From: Desulfovibrio piger
GTDB lineage: Bacteria; Desulfobacterota; Desulfovibrionia; Desulfovibrionales; Desulfovibrionaceae
Length of the DNA: 64,000 nucleotides
Assembly: GCF_951793255.1 (NCBI RefSeq)
Contig: NZ_OX636706.1
Span: 696,001 to 760,000, forward strand
Direction: 5' to 3'
Below the pieces are notes generated by a model. The model was not told where the DNA came from and did not search any database. It worked only from the letters and a program-made list of their open reading frames with translations. Shown here piece after piece: positions 26,244 to 35,636 of this stretch (positions are counted from its first letter, which is position 1; every line of letters starts with the position of its first letter). A program made the translations under genes and the position numbers.

Positions 26244-27625
26244 ATGATCCGTGAAGATCTGCTGCGCACCGTGCGCGACCTGTCCGCCCGCCACGACACC
26301 AAAGCCTTTGCCGAACTGGTGGAGAGCGTCCACCCCTCCGACATGGCCGAGGCCCTGGAGACCCTGAAGAGCCGTGACGTGGCCCGCCTGCTGCCCTGCC
26401 TGAAGGCCGGGGCGCTGGCCGAAGTATTCGTGTATTTTTCCGAAGAGCGCCAGAGCCGCCTGTTGCAGGAACTGCCCCGCGAGACCGTGGTGGCCCTGTT
26501 CGAAGGCATGGCCGCCGACGAACGCGTGGACCTGTTCCACGATCTGGACGAAGCCGCCCGCCAGCGCCTGCTGCCCGCCCTGGCCCACGGCGAACGTGAA
26601 GACATCCTGCGTCTGGCCGCCTATGCCGAAGGCAGCGTGGGTTCGGTGACCACCTCGGATTATGTGGCCGTGCTGCCGGACATGAGCGTGGCCCAGGCCC
26701 TGGCCCATGTGCGGGCCACCGCCGCCGACAAGGAGACCATCTACGTCATCTATGTGCAGGACAAGGAAGGGCATCTGTGCGGCACCCTTTCCCTGCGCGA
26801 GCTACTGCTGGCCGATGACTCCCTGACCATCAGGAACATCATGCGCCGCGATCCCGTGTTCGCGCGGGCCCAGTGGCCCCGGAGCAAGGCCTCCGAGCTC
26901 ATCGGCCGCTATGACCTGCTGGCCCTGCCCGTCATCAACGGCGGGGAAAAGATGGTCGGCATCGTCACCGTGGACGACGCCATGGACATCGAAAAGCAGG
27001 AAGACGCCACCCAGCTGGCCCGCTTTGGCGGTACGGTGACCACCGACGGCACCGACCTGGACATTCTGGAATCCCCCTTCCGCAAGATGTTCAGCGTGCG
27101 CGTGTTCTGGCTGGTGCTGCTGACCCTGTTCGGCGTCGTCACCAGCACTTTCGTGGCCGCGCAGGAAGAGATCCTGTCGCAGGTCATCGTGCTGGCGGCC
27201 TTCATCGCGCCCATCGTGGACATGGGCGGCAATGCGGGCAGCCAGTCGGCCACCCTCGTCATCCGGGCCATGGCGCTGGGCGACGTGAGCCTGCGCTGGC
27301 AGGACGTCTGGCGCGTCGTCCGGCGCGAACTGCCGTAGCCGCCGCCCTGGGCCTGGTGGTGGCCGCCATGGAGACCGTGCTGGCCTGGTTCTCCAAGGGC
27401 ATCGACCTGGACGTGCTGCTGGTGGTGGGCCTGAGCATGCTGGTCTGCACCGTGCTGGGCGGCATCATCGGGGTGCTCCTGCCCTTCGTGGCCCGGCGCA
27501 TCGGCACGGACCCCGCCACCCTGTCCTCGCCCCTCATCACCTCCATCATGGATCTGGTGGGCGTGTTCATCTACTTTGCCTTCGCCTACGCCTTCCTGGG
27601 CGATCTGCTGCAGCAGGCGGGCTAA
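26244..27625 (+). pseudogene. mgtE: Magnesium transporter MgtE, frameshifted
   Basis: The N-terminal domain and tandem CBS region (VTTSDYVAVLPDMSVAQAL, later DYDLLALPVI-like) and the first membrane segments read in one frame from the ATG at 26244, which has an AAGGAG site. The frame ends at 27338 after VRRELP, in the membrane domain just past GNAGSQSATLVIRAMALGD. The remaining helices continue in another frame (VAAALGLVVAAMETVLAW to LLQQAG, ending 27625). Loss of one G between CCG and TAG restores a protein of about 460 residues, the normal length. MgtE imports Mg2+. As read it lacks the last helices and should be inactive, unless the base is a sequencing error. Confidence 0.88.
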
Positions 27626-27826
27626 GAAGGATCCGGTGACGCCCAACGGGGGAAGGCCTCGGCTGTGCCCTGGTGAGGTCCCCCGGCGTTGGCGCAGATG
27701 CCGCAAAAGTCCCCGTATCCCTCCAGATACCCTTGCGGACTGCCCGGCGACGGCCCTGAGGCAAGGGCCCTCCCTGGCTCCCCCGGCGAGTTGTACCCGG
27801 CCATGCATGGCCGTCACCAGGGCCAC

Positions 27827-27858
27827 AAAAAAAGCCCCCTCATGGAGGGGGCTTTTTT
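27827..27858. terminator. Bidirectional terminator between mgtE and cysK
   Basis: GCCCCCTC and GAGGGGGC pair around ATG, flanked by A residues on the left and T residues on the right, between convergent genes. Confidence 0.92.
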
Positions 27859-27898
27859 ACGGCTCGTCATCAGGAGGCCCCGGGGCCTCCCGCAAAAA

Positions 27899-28816
27899 CT
27901 AGTCCTGACGGAACAGGGGCGTGGACATGTAACGTTCGCCGGTATCGCAGGCGAAGGTCACGATGTTCTTGCCCTGCATCTCGGGACGGGCGGCCACGCT
28001 GAGGGCGGCCAGAACGTTGGCGCCGGTGGAGATGCCCGCGCACACGCCCTGCAGGCGCATCAGGCGGCGTGCCGTGGCCATGGCCTCCGCCGTGGGCACC
28101 TGGATGATCTCGTCCAGCAGGCTGCGGTCCAGGATGGAGGGCACAAAATTGGCCCCGATGCCCTGGATGCCGTGCTGTCCGGCCTGTCCGCCGGAAAGGA
28201 TGGGGGATTCCGCCGGTTCCACGGCCATGACCTTGAAGCCGGGGATGTTCTCCTTGAGGAAGCGGCCCGTGCCCGTGATGGACGAACCGGAACCCACACC
28301 GGCCACCAGCACGTCCATATGGCCCACGCTGTCGGCAAGGATCTCGGGGCCGGTGGTGAGGTAATGGGCCTCCACGGCCAGCGGGTTGGAGAACTGCCCG
28401 AACAGCAGGCCGTTGCGCTCTTCCGCCAGTTTTTCCGCGACCTTGATGGCCCCCTTCATGCCTTCGGCGGCCGGGGTCAGCACCAGTTCCGCGCCCAGGG
28501 CATGCAGCAGGTTGCGGCGCTCCACGCTCATGGAATCGGGCATGGTCAGCACGCAGTGCAGGCCCCGCACGGCAGCCACCAGGGCGATGCCGATGCCCAG
28601 GTTGCCGCTGGTGGCCTCAACGATGGTGCCGCCGGCTTCGATGTCGCCCCACTCCATGGTCTTGTCGATCACATGGAAGGCCACGCGATCCTTGATGGAT
28701 CCCCCGGGATTGCGGTTTTCGAGCTTGAGCCAGACCGTACCGGGCAGATCTGCGCCGAGAGCGTTCAGACGCAGCAAAGGTGTTCTGCCGATGCTTTGCA
28801 GAATATTGGTGAGCAT
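27899..28816 (-). CDS. cysK: Cysteine synthase A (O-acetylserine sulfhydrylase)
   Basis: The 305-residue PLP enzyme makes cysteine from O-acetylserine and sulfide. The PLP lysine is Lys42 in NPGGSIKDR, the substrate loop is EATSGNLGIG, and the phosphate-binding glycine loop is GVGSGSSITG. The family usually has TSGNTG; here Thr is Leu, a mild variation. The ATG at 28816 follows AAGGA. Sulfide is abundant in sulfate reducers, so direct sulfhydrylation is expected. It is a single-gene unit facing mgtE. Confidence 0.93.
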   Translation of the reverse strand: MLTNILQSIGRTPLLRLNALGADLPGTVWLKLENRNPGGSIKDRVAFHVIDKTMEWGDIEAGGTIVEATSGNLGIGIALVAAVRGLHCVLTMPDSMSVERRNLLHALGAELVLTPAAEGMKGAIKVAEKLAEERNGLLFGQFSNPLAVEAHYLTTGPEILADSVGHMDVLVAGVGSGSSITGTGRFLKENIPGFKVMAVEPAESPILSGGQAGQHGIQGIGANFVPSILDRSLLDEIIQVPTAEAMATARRLMRLQGVCAGISTGANVLAALSVAARPEMQGKNIVTFACDTGERYMSTPLFRQD

Positions 28817-28994
28817 GCTGTATCCTTGCTAAAAGTCAGGGAATAAAAAGAAGAACATCAATATATGCCAGCCGGGCATGTTTTGCAAATCGGCGCCGGG
28901 CCTGACAAGGGACGCAGCTTGACAGCTTTCATGATGCCCCGTATCGTTTTTATAACAGGTACCGTCCATCCCTAGCTCCAAAGGAGGATGCATC

Positions 28995-29453
28995 ATGAAG
29001 CTGTTCCGTATGTTCCTTGTATCGCTGGCCCTGAGCCTGATCTTTGCCGGTGCGGCCCTGGCCAAGGCTGATGTGACCGAACTGTATGCCGAGGCCCTCA
29101 TGACCGGTGATGTGGAGTCCCTGGACAAGCTCCTGGCCCCCAATTACTGGCATGTCAGCGCCAACGGGCATATCCAGGACAAGGAACACTTCCTGGCGAG
29201 CCTCAAGGAAAGGAAGCTGGTCATCGACCGTATCCGCCTCAGCAACATGCGCAGCACCGTCATGGGTGACGTGACCCTGGTCACGGCCAACGGCGAGCTC
29301 AAGGGCTCGGCCACGCCCCCCCTGCCCCAAGGCCTGATGCGCTATACCATGGTCCTGAACAAGGTCGGCAAGGAGACCAAGATCGTCCTCTTCCAGGCCA
29401 CGCCCGTGGTCCCCTCGCAGGATTGCCGTGACGGCAACTGCGCCATCCGCTGA
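28995..29453 (+). CDS. Secreted NTF2-like (DUF4440/SnoaL-type) protein
   Basis: The 152-residue product begins with a clear Sec signal peptide (basic MKLFR, hydrophobic core, cleavage after AALA at about 23). The mature part resembles NTF2-like domains: a helical start ELYAEALMTGDVESLDKLLAPNYW, then strands with HVSANGHIQDKEHFLASLKE. Two Cys near the C-terminus (SQDCRDGNCAIR) could form a disulfide. The function is unknown. The ATG at 28995 has AAGGAGG upstream. It diverges from cysK and ends at a terminator. Confidence 0.75.
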   Translation: MKLFRMFLVSLALSLIFAGAALAKADVTELYAEALMTGDVESLDKLLAPNYWHVSANGHIQDKEHFLASLKERKLVIDRIRLSNMRSTVMGDVTLVTANGELKGSATPPLPQGLMRYTMVLNKVGKETKIVLFQATPVVPSQDCRDGNCAIR

Positions 29454-29476
29454 TCCCCTCCCGGATTCGACATTTC

Positions 29477-29504
29477 AAGGCTGCCCGCGGGCAGCCTTTT
29501 TTTT
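29477..29504 (+). terminator. Rho-independent terminator
   Basis: AAGGCTGCCCG and CGGGCAGCCTT form a near-perfect stem followed by eight T residues. Confidence 0.92.
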
Positions 29505-29560
29505 GTCCTTTTGCCCGACCAATTTTTTGAAAAATTTCATAAAAAGTGCCCTCGCAACGG

Positions 29561-29596
29561 TTGACACTATATTGATACTATGAATAGTATCAATAT
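29561..29596 (+). promoter_or_regulatory. Promoter with overlapping 28-bp palindromic operator
   Basis: TTGACA (29561-29566) is followed 18 bp later by TAGTAT (29585-29590). A perfect palindrome with 13-bp arms (ATATTGATACTAT, spacer GA, complement) spans 29569-29596, covering the spacer and -10 box. A repressor bound here would block RNA polymerase. The GntR-family regulator at 33860-34618 is the natural candidate. Confidence 0.8.
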
Positions 29597-29641
29597 ACCA
29601 ATTGAGAACAACTCTCTTCCACATCAGCAAGGGGGAAGACC

Positions 29642-30796
29642 ATGGCGACAGATCTGGTAACGGCCCCGGTGCGCTCAGCGGAGATCTTCGTTTTCAGGGC
29701 GCCCATCGAAAAAGCTGTTCGTACCTCGTTCGGCATCATGCATGACAGGCCTGCGGTCCTGCTGCGTCTGGAAGATGAAGACGGCATGCATGGCTGGGGC
29801 GAAGCCTGGTGCAACTTTCCCTCCTGTGGTGCCGAACACAGGGCACGCCTGTTGGAGACGGCCATCCTCCCCAAGGTCATCGGCAAGCCCTGGAGCAGTC
29901 CGGCCGCCCTGTCCGCGGGGATCGCCGGACAGCTGGAAGTCCTGCGCCTGCAGGCCGATGAGCCCGGCCCCATGTCCCAGGCACTGGCAGCCCTGGACAT
30001 AGCCTTGTGGGATCTGGCGGCCCGCCGCGCGGACCTGCCCCTGCACCGTTTTCTGGGCGGCTCTGGTGACGGCTCCATGCCTGTTTACGCCAGCGGCATC
30101 AATCACCCCGACATCGCCGGGACCATCCGGCGCACCCGTGCCGAAGGCTACCGCTGCTTCAAGATCAAGATAGGCTTTTCCGAGGAAAGCGATGCCGCCA
30201 ACCTGGAAGAAGCCTTCGCCGCCTTGCTGCCGGGCGAAGAACTGGCTGTGGACGTCAACCAGGCCTGGACACGACGGCAGGCACTGGCGGGCTTTGAAAA
30301 GCTGCGCCACTGGCCGCTGCTCTGGATCGAAGAACCCCTGCGTTGCGACAGCCCTGTCGAGGACTGGGCGGCGCTGGCCGCCGCAGCGCCCCATCCGCTG
30401 GCCGCGGGCGAGAACATCCGCAGCCATACCGGATTTTCCTCCGCCATCATCCGGCGCCACCTCGGCGTCATCCAGCCTGACATCTGCAAGTGGGGCGGTC
30501 TGAGCAACTGCCTGCCGGTGGCCCGGGCCGTCCTCAAGGCGGGCCTGCGCTACTGCCCCCACTACCTTGGCGGCGGCATCGGCCTGCTGGCCTCCGCCCA
30601 TCTGCTGGCTGCCGTGGGCGGGGACGGCCTGCTGGAAGTGGACTGCAACCCCAACCCCCTGCGCGAATTGCTGGCCCGTCCCTTCCCGGCCGTCCGGGAA
30701 GGCCGCATCACCCTCTCCGATGCGGCCGGGCTCGGCGTGGAACCCGATCTGGATGCTGTGGAAAACCTTGTGACTTACCGGGCCGAATGCCGCTGA
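29642..30796 (+). CDS. Mandelate racemase-type enolase-superfamily enzyme
   Basis: The 384-residue protein has the full set of mandelate racemase-group residues: the KxK motif in FKIKIGF, metal ligands in VDVNQAW, WIEEPL and AAGENI, and the acid His in YCPHYLGGG. The family abstracts a proton alpha to a carboxylate to racemise or dehydrate acids, including sugar acids. The substrate is unknown but should be what the TRAP transporter beside it imports. The ATG at 29642 follows GGGGGAAG. It is the first gene behind the palindromic operator and differs clearly from the other enolase-superfamily gene at 7940. Confidence 0.88.
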   Translation: MATDLVTAPVRSAEIFVFRAPIEKAVRTSFGIMHDRPAVLLRLEDEDGMHGWGEAWCNFPSCGAEHRARLLETAILPKVIGKPWSSPAALSAGIAGQLEVLRLQADEPGPMSQALAALDIALWDLAARRADLPLHRFLGGSGDGSMPVYASGINHPDIAGTIRRTRAEGYRCFKIKIGFSEESDAANLEEAFAALLPGEELAVDVNQAWTRRQALAGFEKLRHWPLLWIEEPLRCDSPVEDWAALAAAAPHPLAAGENIRSHTGFSSAIIRRHLGVIQPDICKWGGLSNCLPVARAVLKAGLRYCPHYLGGGIGLLASAHLLAAVGGDGLLEVDCNPNPLRELLARPFPAVREGRITLSDAAGLGVEPDLDAVENLVTYRAECR

Positions 30797-30831
30797 ATGC
30801 CTGCACGTCCCGTCATCTACAGGAGGCGATC

Positions 30832-31833
30832 ATGAAGCGTTTTCTTACCTGCCTTTGTCTCATCGTCACGTCCCTGGCCCTCTGTTCCGGTCTGGCCGGA
30901 GCCGCTGAAAAAGTCAGGATCAACCTGTTGAGCACGCCTTTCGGTACCGGGAGCTATGTGCTGGGCACGGCGCTGGAAAACATCGTCAACAAGGGTGACT
31001 ACCCCATCCTCATCTCGCATGCGGAAACGCCCGGCCAGGCATTCAACGTCAACAAGCTCAATGCCGATCCGGCCGCCCGCAAGAACACCGTGGGCACGGC
31101 CTCCAAGGGCATCAACTGGCTGGCCGCCCAGGGCAAGAAGCCCTTCCCGGCCAAGCGTACCCCGCTGCTGCTCATCGGCAGCTACACCTATACGGCTACC
31201 TGGCTCGTCACTGCGGACGAATCCATCAAGTCCATCAGCGACCTGCGCGGCAAGCGCATCGCCATGGGCCGCATCCCCCAGGCCATCTGGGGCTACGAGC
31301 CTGATGCCTTGCTGCGTTGCGGTTATTCCGACGATTTCTACAAGAGCCTGTCCATCCAGTATGTAGGTACGGGCGAAGCCGCCACCGCCCTGGTCAACGG
31401 CCAGGTGGACGCCGCCACCATCGGCGGCTACATGGATCCGATCAGCGGCAAGTTCTCTCCTGCGCCCCAGACCGTGGAAGTGGTCGCCTCCGGGCGTGAC
31501 CTGCATCACCTCGACTGGACGGAAGATGCCGTCAAGAAGACCGCTGCCAAGGACATCCAGCTGATCCCCTTCAGCGTGCCCGCCAATTCCGTGGAAGGAC
31601 AGACCTCCCCCATCTTCATCGGGGCCGATACCCACGGTCTGTTCGCCCATCCCGACTTCCCCGAAGAATACGCCTACATCCTGGCCAAGGCCATGATCGA
31701 GAACATCGATGCCTTTGCGCAGTACCACGCCCTGGGCGCCCTGATGAGCCGTGAAGGCCTCATCAAGGGCTGGAGCCCCGAACAGATCCACCCCGGAGCC
31801 CTGCGTGCCTACAAGGAAGCAGGCCTGCTGTAA
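30832..31833 (+). CDS. TRAP transporter solute-binding protein, TAXI family
   Basis: The 333-residue protein starts with a signal peptide (MKRFLTCLCLIVTSLALCS, cleavage near GAA-EK at about 24). The mature part has the TAXI pattern: an early GTGSYVLGTALENIVN segment, SDLRGKRIAMG, and TGEAATALVNGQVDAATIGG. It binds a carboxylate solute in the periplasm and delivers it to the fused permease next door. The ATG at 30832 has AGGAGG upstream. It lies 35 bp after the enolase-superfamily gene. Confidence 0.9.
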   Translation: MKRFLTCLCLIVTSLALCSGLAGAAEKVRINLLSTPFGTGSYVLGTALENIVNKGDYPILISHAETPGQAFNVNKLNADPAARKNTVGTASKGINWLAAQGKKPFPAKRTPLLLIGSYTYTATWLVTADESIKSISDLRGKRIAMGRIPQAIWGYEPDALLRCGYSDDFYKSLSIQYVGTGEAATALVNGQVDAATIGGYMDPISGKFSPAPQTVEVVASGRDLHHLDWTEDAVKKTAAKDIQLIPFSVPANSVEGQTSPIFIGADTHGLFAHPDFPEEYAYILAKAMIENIDAFAQYHALGALMSREGLIKGWSPEQIHPGALRAYKEAGLL

Positions 31834-31901
31834 CCGACACTCCCCTGAGCCGGGCCGCTCCGGCGGCCCGGCGACACATCCCGGAGACGATGGAGACGAT
31901 T

Positions 31902-33767
31902 ATGAGAGCGGGAGAACTTGCATCCAGCATGATTTTTCGTGGCGGCGCTCTGGCTATGGTGCTTTACCACGCCATTGCCTCCCAGTACCTGTATTTATCG
32001 CAGTGGGAACACCAGACCATCCACTTTTCCTTCCTGTTCCTGCTGATCTTCATGAGCTACGCACGCAAGACGTCCAACAAGGCCGTCAAGTTCCTGCTGT
32101 ATGCCTGCATGCTCGTGACGCTCATCTGCTGTGCCTATGTCTATCTGAACACGGAAGAACTGGAGATGTCCCAGGGCTTCCCCACCCAGGCAGCCGTCAT
32201 CGTCGGCATCTGCCTCATGCTGGGCACGGCCCTGTGCACCTGGCTGAGCTGGGGCCTGCCGCTGCTCATCGTGGCCGTGGTCTTCGTGGCCTACTTCTTC
32301 CTTGGACACATGCTCAGCGGCCCGCTCCATCATCCTGTTTTTTCCTTTGATTATGTGGTCTCCATGCTCAGTGTGGGCCTGTCCGGGCTGTACGGCCTGT
32401 TCATGTCCATCAGCGCCGACCAGGTCTTCCTGTTCGTGGTCTTCGGCTCGCTGCTGGGCATCTTCAAGGTGGAAGGCCTGCTCATGGAAGCCGGCAAGAT
32501 CCTGGGCCGCCGCCTGCGTGGCGGGGCCGGGCTCACGGCCGTGTTCTCCAACTCCCTCATCGGCATGGTCTCCGGTGCTCCTGTGGCCAATGTGGCCATC
32601 ACGGGCCCCTTCGTGCTGCCCTACATGAACCGCTCCGGCTACAACGTGGATGAAGCCGGCGGCATCCTGGCCTGCTCGGCCACGGGCAGCCAGCTCATGC
32701 CCCCCGTCATGGGTGCGGCCGCCTTCATGATGGCGACCTTCATCGGCCAGCCCTATGCGGTGGTCATGCTGGCGGCCATCCTGCCCGCCGTGCTCTTCTA
32801 CTTTGCCGTGGCCATGGGCGTGCAGTTCCTCTCCGTGCGCAAGGATCTGAAGACCGTCCAGCTGGATGTGGACTGGGGCCTGATCCGCCGCCGCGTGTTC
32901 ATCTTCATCATCCCCATCGGCCTGATCTTCGCCATGCTCCTGCTGCGCTACAGCCCGGCCAATACCGCCTTCTGGGCCAGCATCGTGACCCTGGTGGTGG
33001 GTTTTGCCATCAAGGACACCCGCCCCACCTGGAAGGAACTCATCCAGTCGCTGGTCAGCGGCGCCGTCACAGGGGCCAAGATCGGCATCTCCCTGGCGCT
33101 CATCGGCATGGTGGCCCAGACGCTCATCTCCACCGGCCTCGGCAGCAAGCTGGCCAGCCTCATCCACATGCTGGCGGGCGGCCATCTGTTCATCGCCCTG
33201 GTGGTGACCATGATCGTCTCGCTCATCCTGGGCTGTGCCGTGCCTCCGGCGGCCGCCTATGCGCTGTGCGCCATCATCATCATTCCTACGCTGACCCCCA
33301 TGGGCGTGGCTTTGCTGCCGGCACATATGTTCTGTTTCTATTTCTCCATCATCGCAGCGGTCACGCCCCCGGTGGGTCTTGCTTCCCTGGCGGCCACGGG
33401 CATTTCCGGCGGCAATTACGCCATCACCAGCGTCCACGGTTTCCGCCTGTCGCTGAGCGGCTTCATCCTGCCCTTCCTGATCGTGTACAATCCCCTGTTC
33501 TCCCTTGACTTCAGCAACATGGCCTGGTCCGTCTGCTCCCTGCTGTGCATCCTGGCAGGCCTGATGAGCCTGGACGCCCTGCTCTACGGCGCCATGGTAC
33601 GGATCTTCAGGCCTGTGGACTATCTCGTCTCCCTGCTGGTCTGTACGGGCTCCTTCTGGCTGACGGTCTACGGCGACATCCTGGCCGCCCCGCTGCTGCT
33701 GGGCCTGACGGGAGCCATGCTTGCCCTGCTGGCGGGCCACATCATCTGGCAGCGCCGGACGGCATAG
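31902..33767 (+). CDS. TRAP transporter fused permease (DctQM-type, TAXI-associated)
   Basis: The 621-residue inner-membrane protein combines the small and large TRAP subunits, as is usual beside TAXI binding proteins. The first roughly 150 residues hold about four helices (DctQ-like) and the rest is DctM-like with NSLIGMVSGAPVANVAITGPFVLPYM, SATGSQLMPPVMGAAAFMM and AAVTPPVGLASLAATG. It drives Na+-coupled uptake. The ATG at 31902 is preferred because GGAG lies 8 nt upstream; an in-frame ATG 12 bp earlier has the site too close. A strong terminator follows. Confidence 0.92.
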   Translation: MRAGELASSMIFRGGALAMVLYHAIASQYLYLSQWEHQTIHFSFLFLLIFMSYARKTSNKAVKFLLYACMLVTLICCAYVYLNTEELEMSQGFPTQAAVIVGICLMLGTALCTWLSWGLPLLIVAVVFVAYFFLGHMLSGPLHHPVFSFDYVVSMLSVGLSGLYGLFMSISADQVFLFVVFGSLLGIFKVEGLLMEAGKILGRRLRGGAGLTAVFSNSLIGMVSGAPVANVAITGPFVLPYMNRSGYNVDEAGGILACSATGSQLMPPVMGAAAFMMATFIGQPYAVVMLAAILPAVLFYFAVAMGVQFLSVRKDLKTVQLDVDWGLIRRRVFIFIIPIGLIFAMLLLRYSPANTAFWASIVTLVVGFAIKDTRPTWKELIQSLVSGAVTGAKIGISLALIGMVAQTLISTGLGSKLASLIHMLAGGHLFIALVVTMIVSLILGCAVPPAAAYALCAIIIIPTLTPMGVALLPAHMFCFYFSIIAAVTPPVGLASLAATGISGGNYAITSVHGFRLSLSGFILPFLIVYNPLFSLDFSNMAWSVCSLLCILAGLMSLDALLYGAMVRIFRPVDYLVSLLVCTGSFWLTVYGDILAAPLLLGLTGAMLALLAGHIIWQRRTA

Positions 33768-33792
33768 CTCTTTTTTCTCCTCCTTCCCAAAC

Positions 33793-33825
33793 AGAAGAGC
33801 CCCGTACTCTGTACGGGGCTCTTCT
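33793..33825. terminator. Bidirectional terminator
   Basis: AGAAGAGCCCCGTAC and GTACGGGGCTCTTCT pair perfectly around TCT, between the convergent TRAP operon and GntR gene. T content after the stem is low. Confidence 0.8.
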
Positions 33826-33859
33826 GCTGCCGGGCCCGGCCTGAAGGAGACCGGCGCAG

Positions 33860-34618
33860 CTAACGGACAAGATCTATCTCGAAACGTACCCTGTCACCGG
33901 GATGGACCATGCTGGCGGCATAGACCACCTTGCCGCTCTTATCGCAGGCAAAGCGCTCCACCTGGGCCACGGGCATGCCGCAGGCGATGCCCAGATGGTT
34001 GGCCGCTTCGGGCGAGGCGATGCCGATGGTCAGGATCTGCCGGGCCGTGGTCACATCGACGCCCAGCTCGTCCATGACGGGGATGACCGTCGTGGCATTG
34101 AAACGCTCCGGGGCCAGATCGTAGATATCCTTGTCCAGGTAAAGATCGATGAAGGCAAAGCGTACGCCGTCCTTGATATGGACACGCTTCATGTACTGGT
34201 AACAGGCCGCGGGGACCCCTTTTTGTTCAGCGCTGAGCAACGGACAGACCGTCACTTCGTCCGCGGCCAGCAACTCCACGCTGGCGCCTTCGATACGTTT
34301 GATAAGGGCGCTCCAGGACGTCCGCATATTGGTACAGGGACGCAGGGGCAATTGCTGGGCCACATGCGTACCGCGCCCCTGGCGGGCTTCCAGATACCCT
34401 TCGCTGACCAGCAGCTGCACGGCCTGGCGGGCCGTCACCCGGGCCACACCGCACAGCGAGGCCATCTGCTGCAGGGTCGGCAGCTTCTCGCCGGGGTGCA
34501 GGCTCTTGTCCAGGATCGCCTGACGCAGCTGGTCGGCCAGCTGCTGATAGAGCGGCGGCCCCGGATGGCGGAACTGGATGGGAGGCAGCGTAGTTTCAAG
34601 ACAGGATGCATTCTTCAT
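33860..34618 (-). CDS. GntR-family regulator with UTRA domain (HutC type)
   Basis: The 252-residue protein has an N-terminal GntR winged helix (PLYQQLADQLRQAIL, then GVARVTARQAVQLLVSEGYLEARQGRGTHV) and a C-terminal UTRA ligand-binding domain (about 95-245, ending GKVVYAASMVHPGDRVRFEIDL). It probably represses the adjacent enolase/TRAP operon and responds to its substrate. The start at 34618 (MKNASCLE) has AAGG 9 nt upstream; an ATG at 34654 has no ribosome site. Confidence 0.9.
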   Translation of the reverse strand: MKNASCLETTLPPIQFRHPGPPLYQQLADQLRQAILDKSLHPGEKLPTLQQMASLCGVARVTARQAVQLLVSEGYLEARQGRGTHVAQQLPLRPCTNMRTSWSALIKRIEGASVELLAADEVTVCPLLSAEQKGVPAACYQYMKRVHIKDGVRFAFIDLYLDKDIYDLAPERFNATTVIPVMDELGVDVTTARQILTIGIASPEAANHLGIACGMPVAQVERFACDKSGKVVYAASMVHPGDRVRFEIDLVR

Positions 34619-34735
34619 TTCACAGACCTTGGAGCAAGCAGTATGCCTTGTCATAGCCGAATTTTGCCCAAAGTCAAAATTTGCTTTCGCCAGTCATCCC
34701 CCGGAATTCGTGCATTTTCGTAACGTCCCGCCAAA

Positions 34736-34769
34736 AATGAAAAAAGGGCCGCACCCCAAAGTGCGGCCC
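34736..34769 (-). terminator. Terminator of the Mop gene
   Basis: GGGCCGCAC and GTGCGGCCC pair around CCCAAA. The A run at 34736-34745 is the T tract in the reverse direction. Confidence 0.85.
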
Positions 34770-34794
34770 CCAGCAACGATCGGATCGTGCAAAA

Positions 34795-35223
34795 CTACTT
34801 TTTGACGGCCATGATCACGTTGGTGGCCTTGACGATGGCGGTCACCTTGCTGCCTTCGGCCAGGCCCAGCTTGCTGATGCTGCCCATGGTGATGATGGAG
34901 GTCATTTCGCCGTCAGCACCCAGGTCCACCACCACTTCGCCGTTGACGGCGCCGGGGGTCACGCTCTTCACGGTACCGCAGAACTGATTGCGGGTGGAGA
35001 GGATGTACTGGTCGGCATCGTTCATCAGGATGACCATGCTGGCCTTGACCAGGGCGCAGGCTTCCTTGCCTTCGGCCAGGCCCAGACGTTCGGTGCTGGC
35101 CTTGGTGATGGAGGCCACCAGTTTGGTGCCGGAAGGCATGGTCAGTTCGATCTCGTCATTGACGGCGCCGGGACGCACGGAGCTGATGGTGCCCCAGAAA
35201 GTATTGCGAGCGCTGGTTTCCAT
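34795..35223 (-). CDS. Molbindin: tandem TOBE/Mop domain protein
   Basis: The 142-residue cytoplasmic protein consists of two Mop repeats of about 67 residues. Each has the pattern N-x-F-x-G-T-x-x-x-V-x-P-G-A-V-N near its start (NTFWGTISSVRPGAVNDE and NQFCGTVKSVTPGAVNGE) and a GLAEG plus ALVKASMVIL/AIVKATNVIM at its end. Molbindins store or buffer molybdate or tungstate for formate dehydrogenases and related enzymes. The ATG at 35223 has AAGGAG upstream. It is a single-gene unit with its own terminator. Confidence 0.92.
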   Translation of the reverse strand: METSARNTFWGTISSVRPGAVNDEIELTMPSGTKLVASITKASTERLGLAEGKEACALVKASMVILMNDADQYILSTRNQFCGTVKSVTPGAVNGEVVVDLGADGEMTSIITMGSISKLGLAEGSKVTAIVKATNVIMAVKK

Positions 35224-35636
35224 ATTTTTTCTCCTTATGTCGGTGGGAGGTTGAGTACTTACGCAAGGGGGATATACGCACAAGGAAAGGGGCTGTAAAG
35301 GGTACGAAAACGTCCCCGGATGAAAATTCACGCTTTTTGACAGACAATTTTCAGGAAAATTTACCAGTTAAGAAAAAATAAATTATTTCATCATGTTTAA
35401 AAAAGATAGTCACGATTGATTGTCACAAAATAGTGATTTTTAAGTCATTAAATCGTGACATAGTACATCTTGCCCAGCGGAATCACGGCATTTCTTCCCC
35501 GTGCCCGGCAGGGGGGACGGACACCTCTCCCGGACAGACGTTTTTGCCGCCGTCGTACCGGGACGCTCCCCGGCCAGGGCACAAAAAAAGAAGGGGTCCG
35601 AAGACCCCTTCCTTCAAACGCAGCAAAGATGCCGGC
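35224..35636. promoter_or_regulatory. Upstream region of the Mop gene and end of the flx operon
   Basis: The stretch 35335-35462 is very AT-rich and probably holds the Mop promoter. It contains an inverted pair TCACGATT (35410-35417) and AATCGTGA (35451-35458), with a smaller TCAC/GTGA dyad inside (35423-35436). These could be operator sites, for example for a molybdate-responsive regulator, but I cannot assign them. A terminator for the flx genes lies at 35583-35611. Nothing else is seen. Confidence 0.4.
35583..35611 (-). terminator. Terminator of the hdr-flx operon
   Basis: GAAGGGGTC and GACCCCTTC pair around CGAA. Seven A residues at 35583-35589 give the T tract in the reverse direction, 25 bp after the last flx gene. 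Confidence 0.9.

Noticed and set aside
27626..27826. Possible riboswitch or second leader downstream of mgtE
   Set aside because: The region has some GC-rich stems but no recognised aptamer core, and it lies between convergent gene ends.
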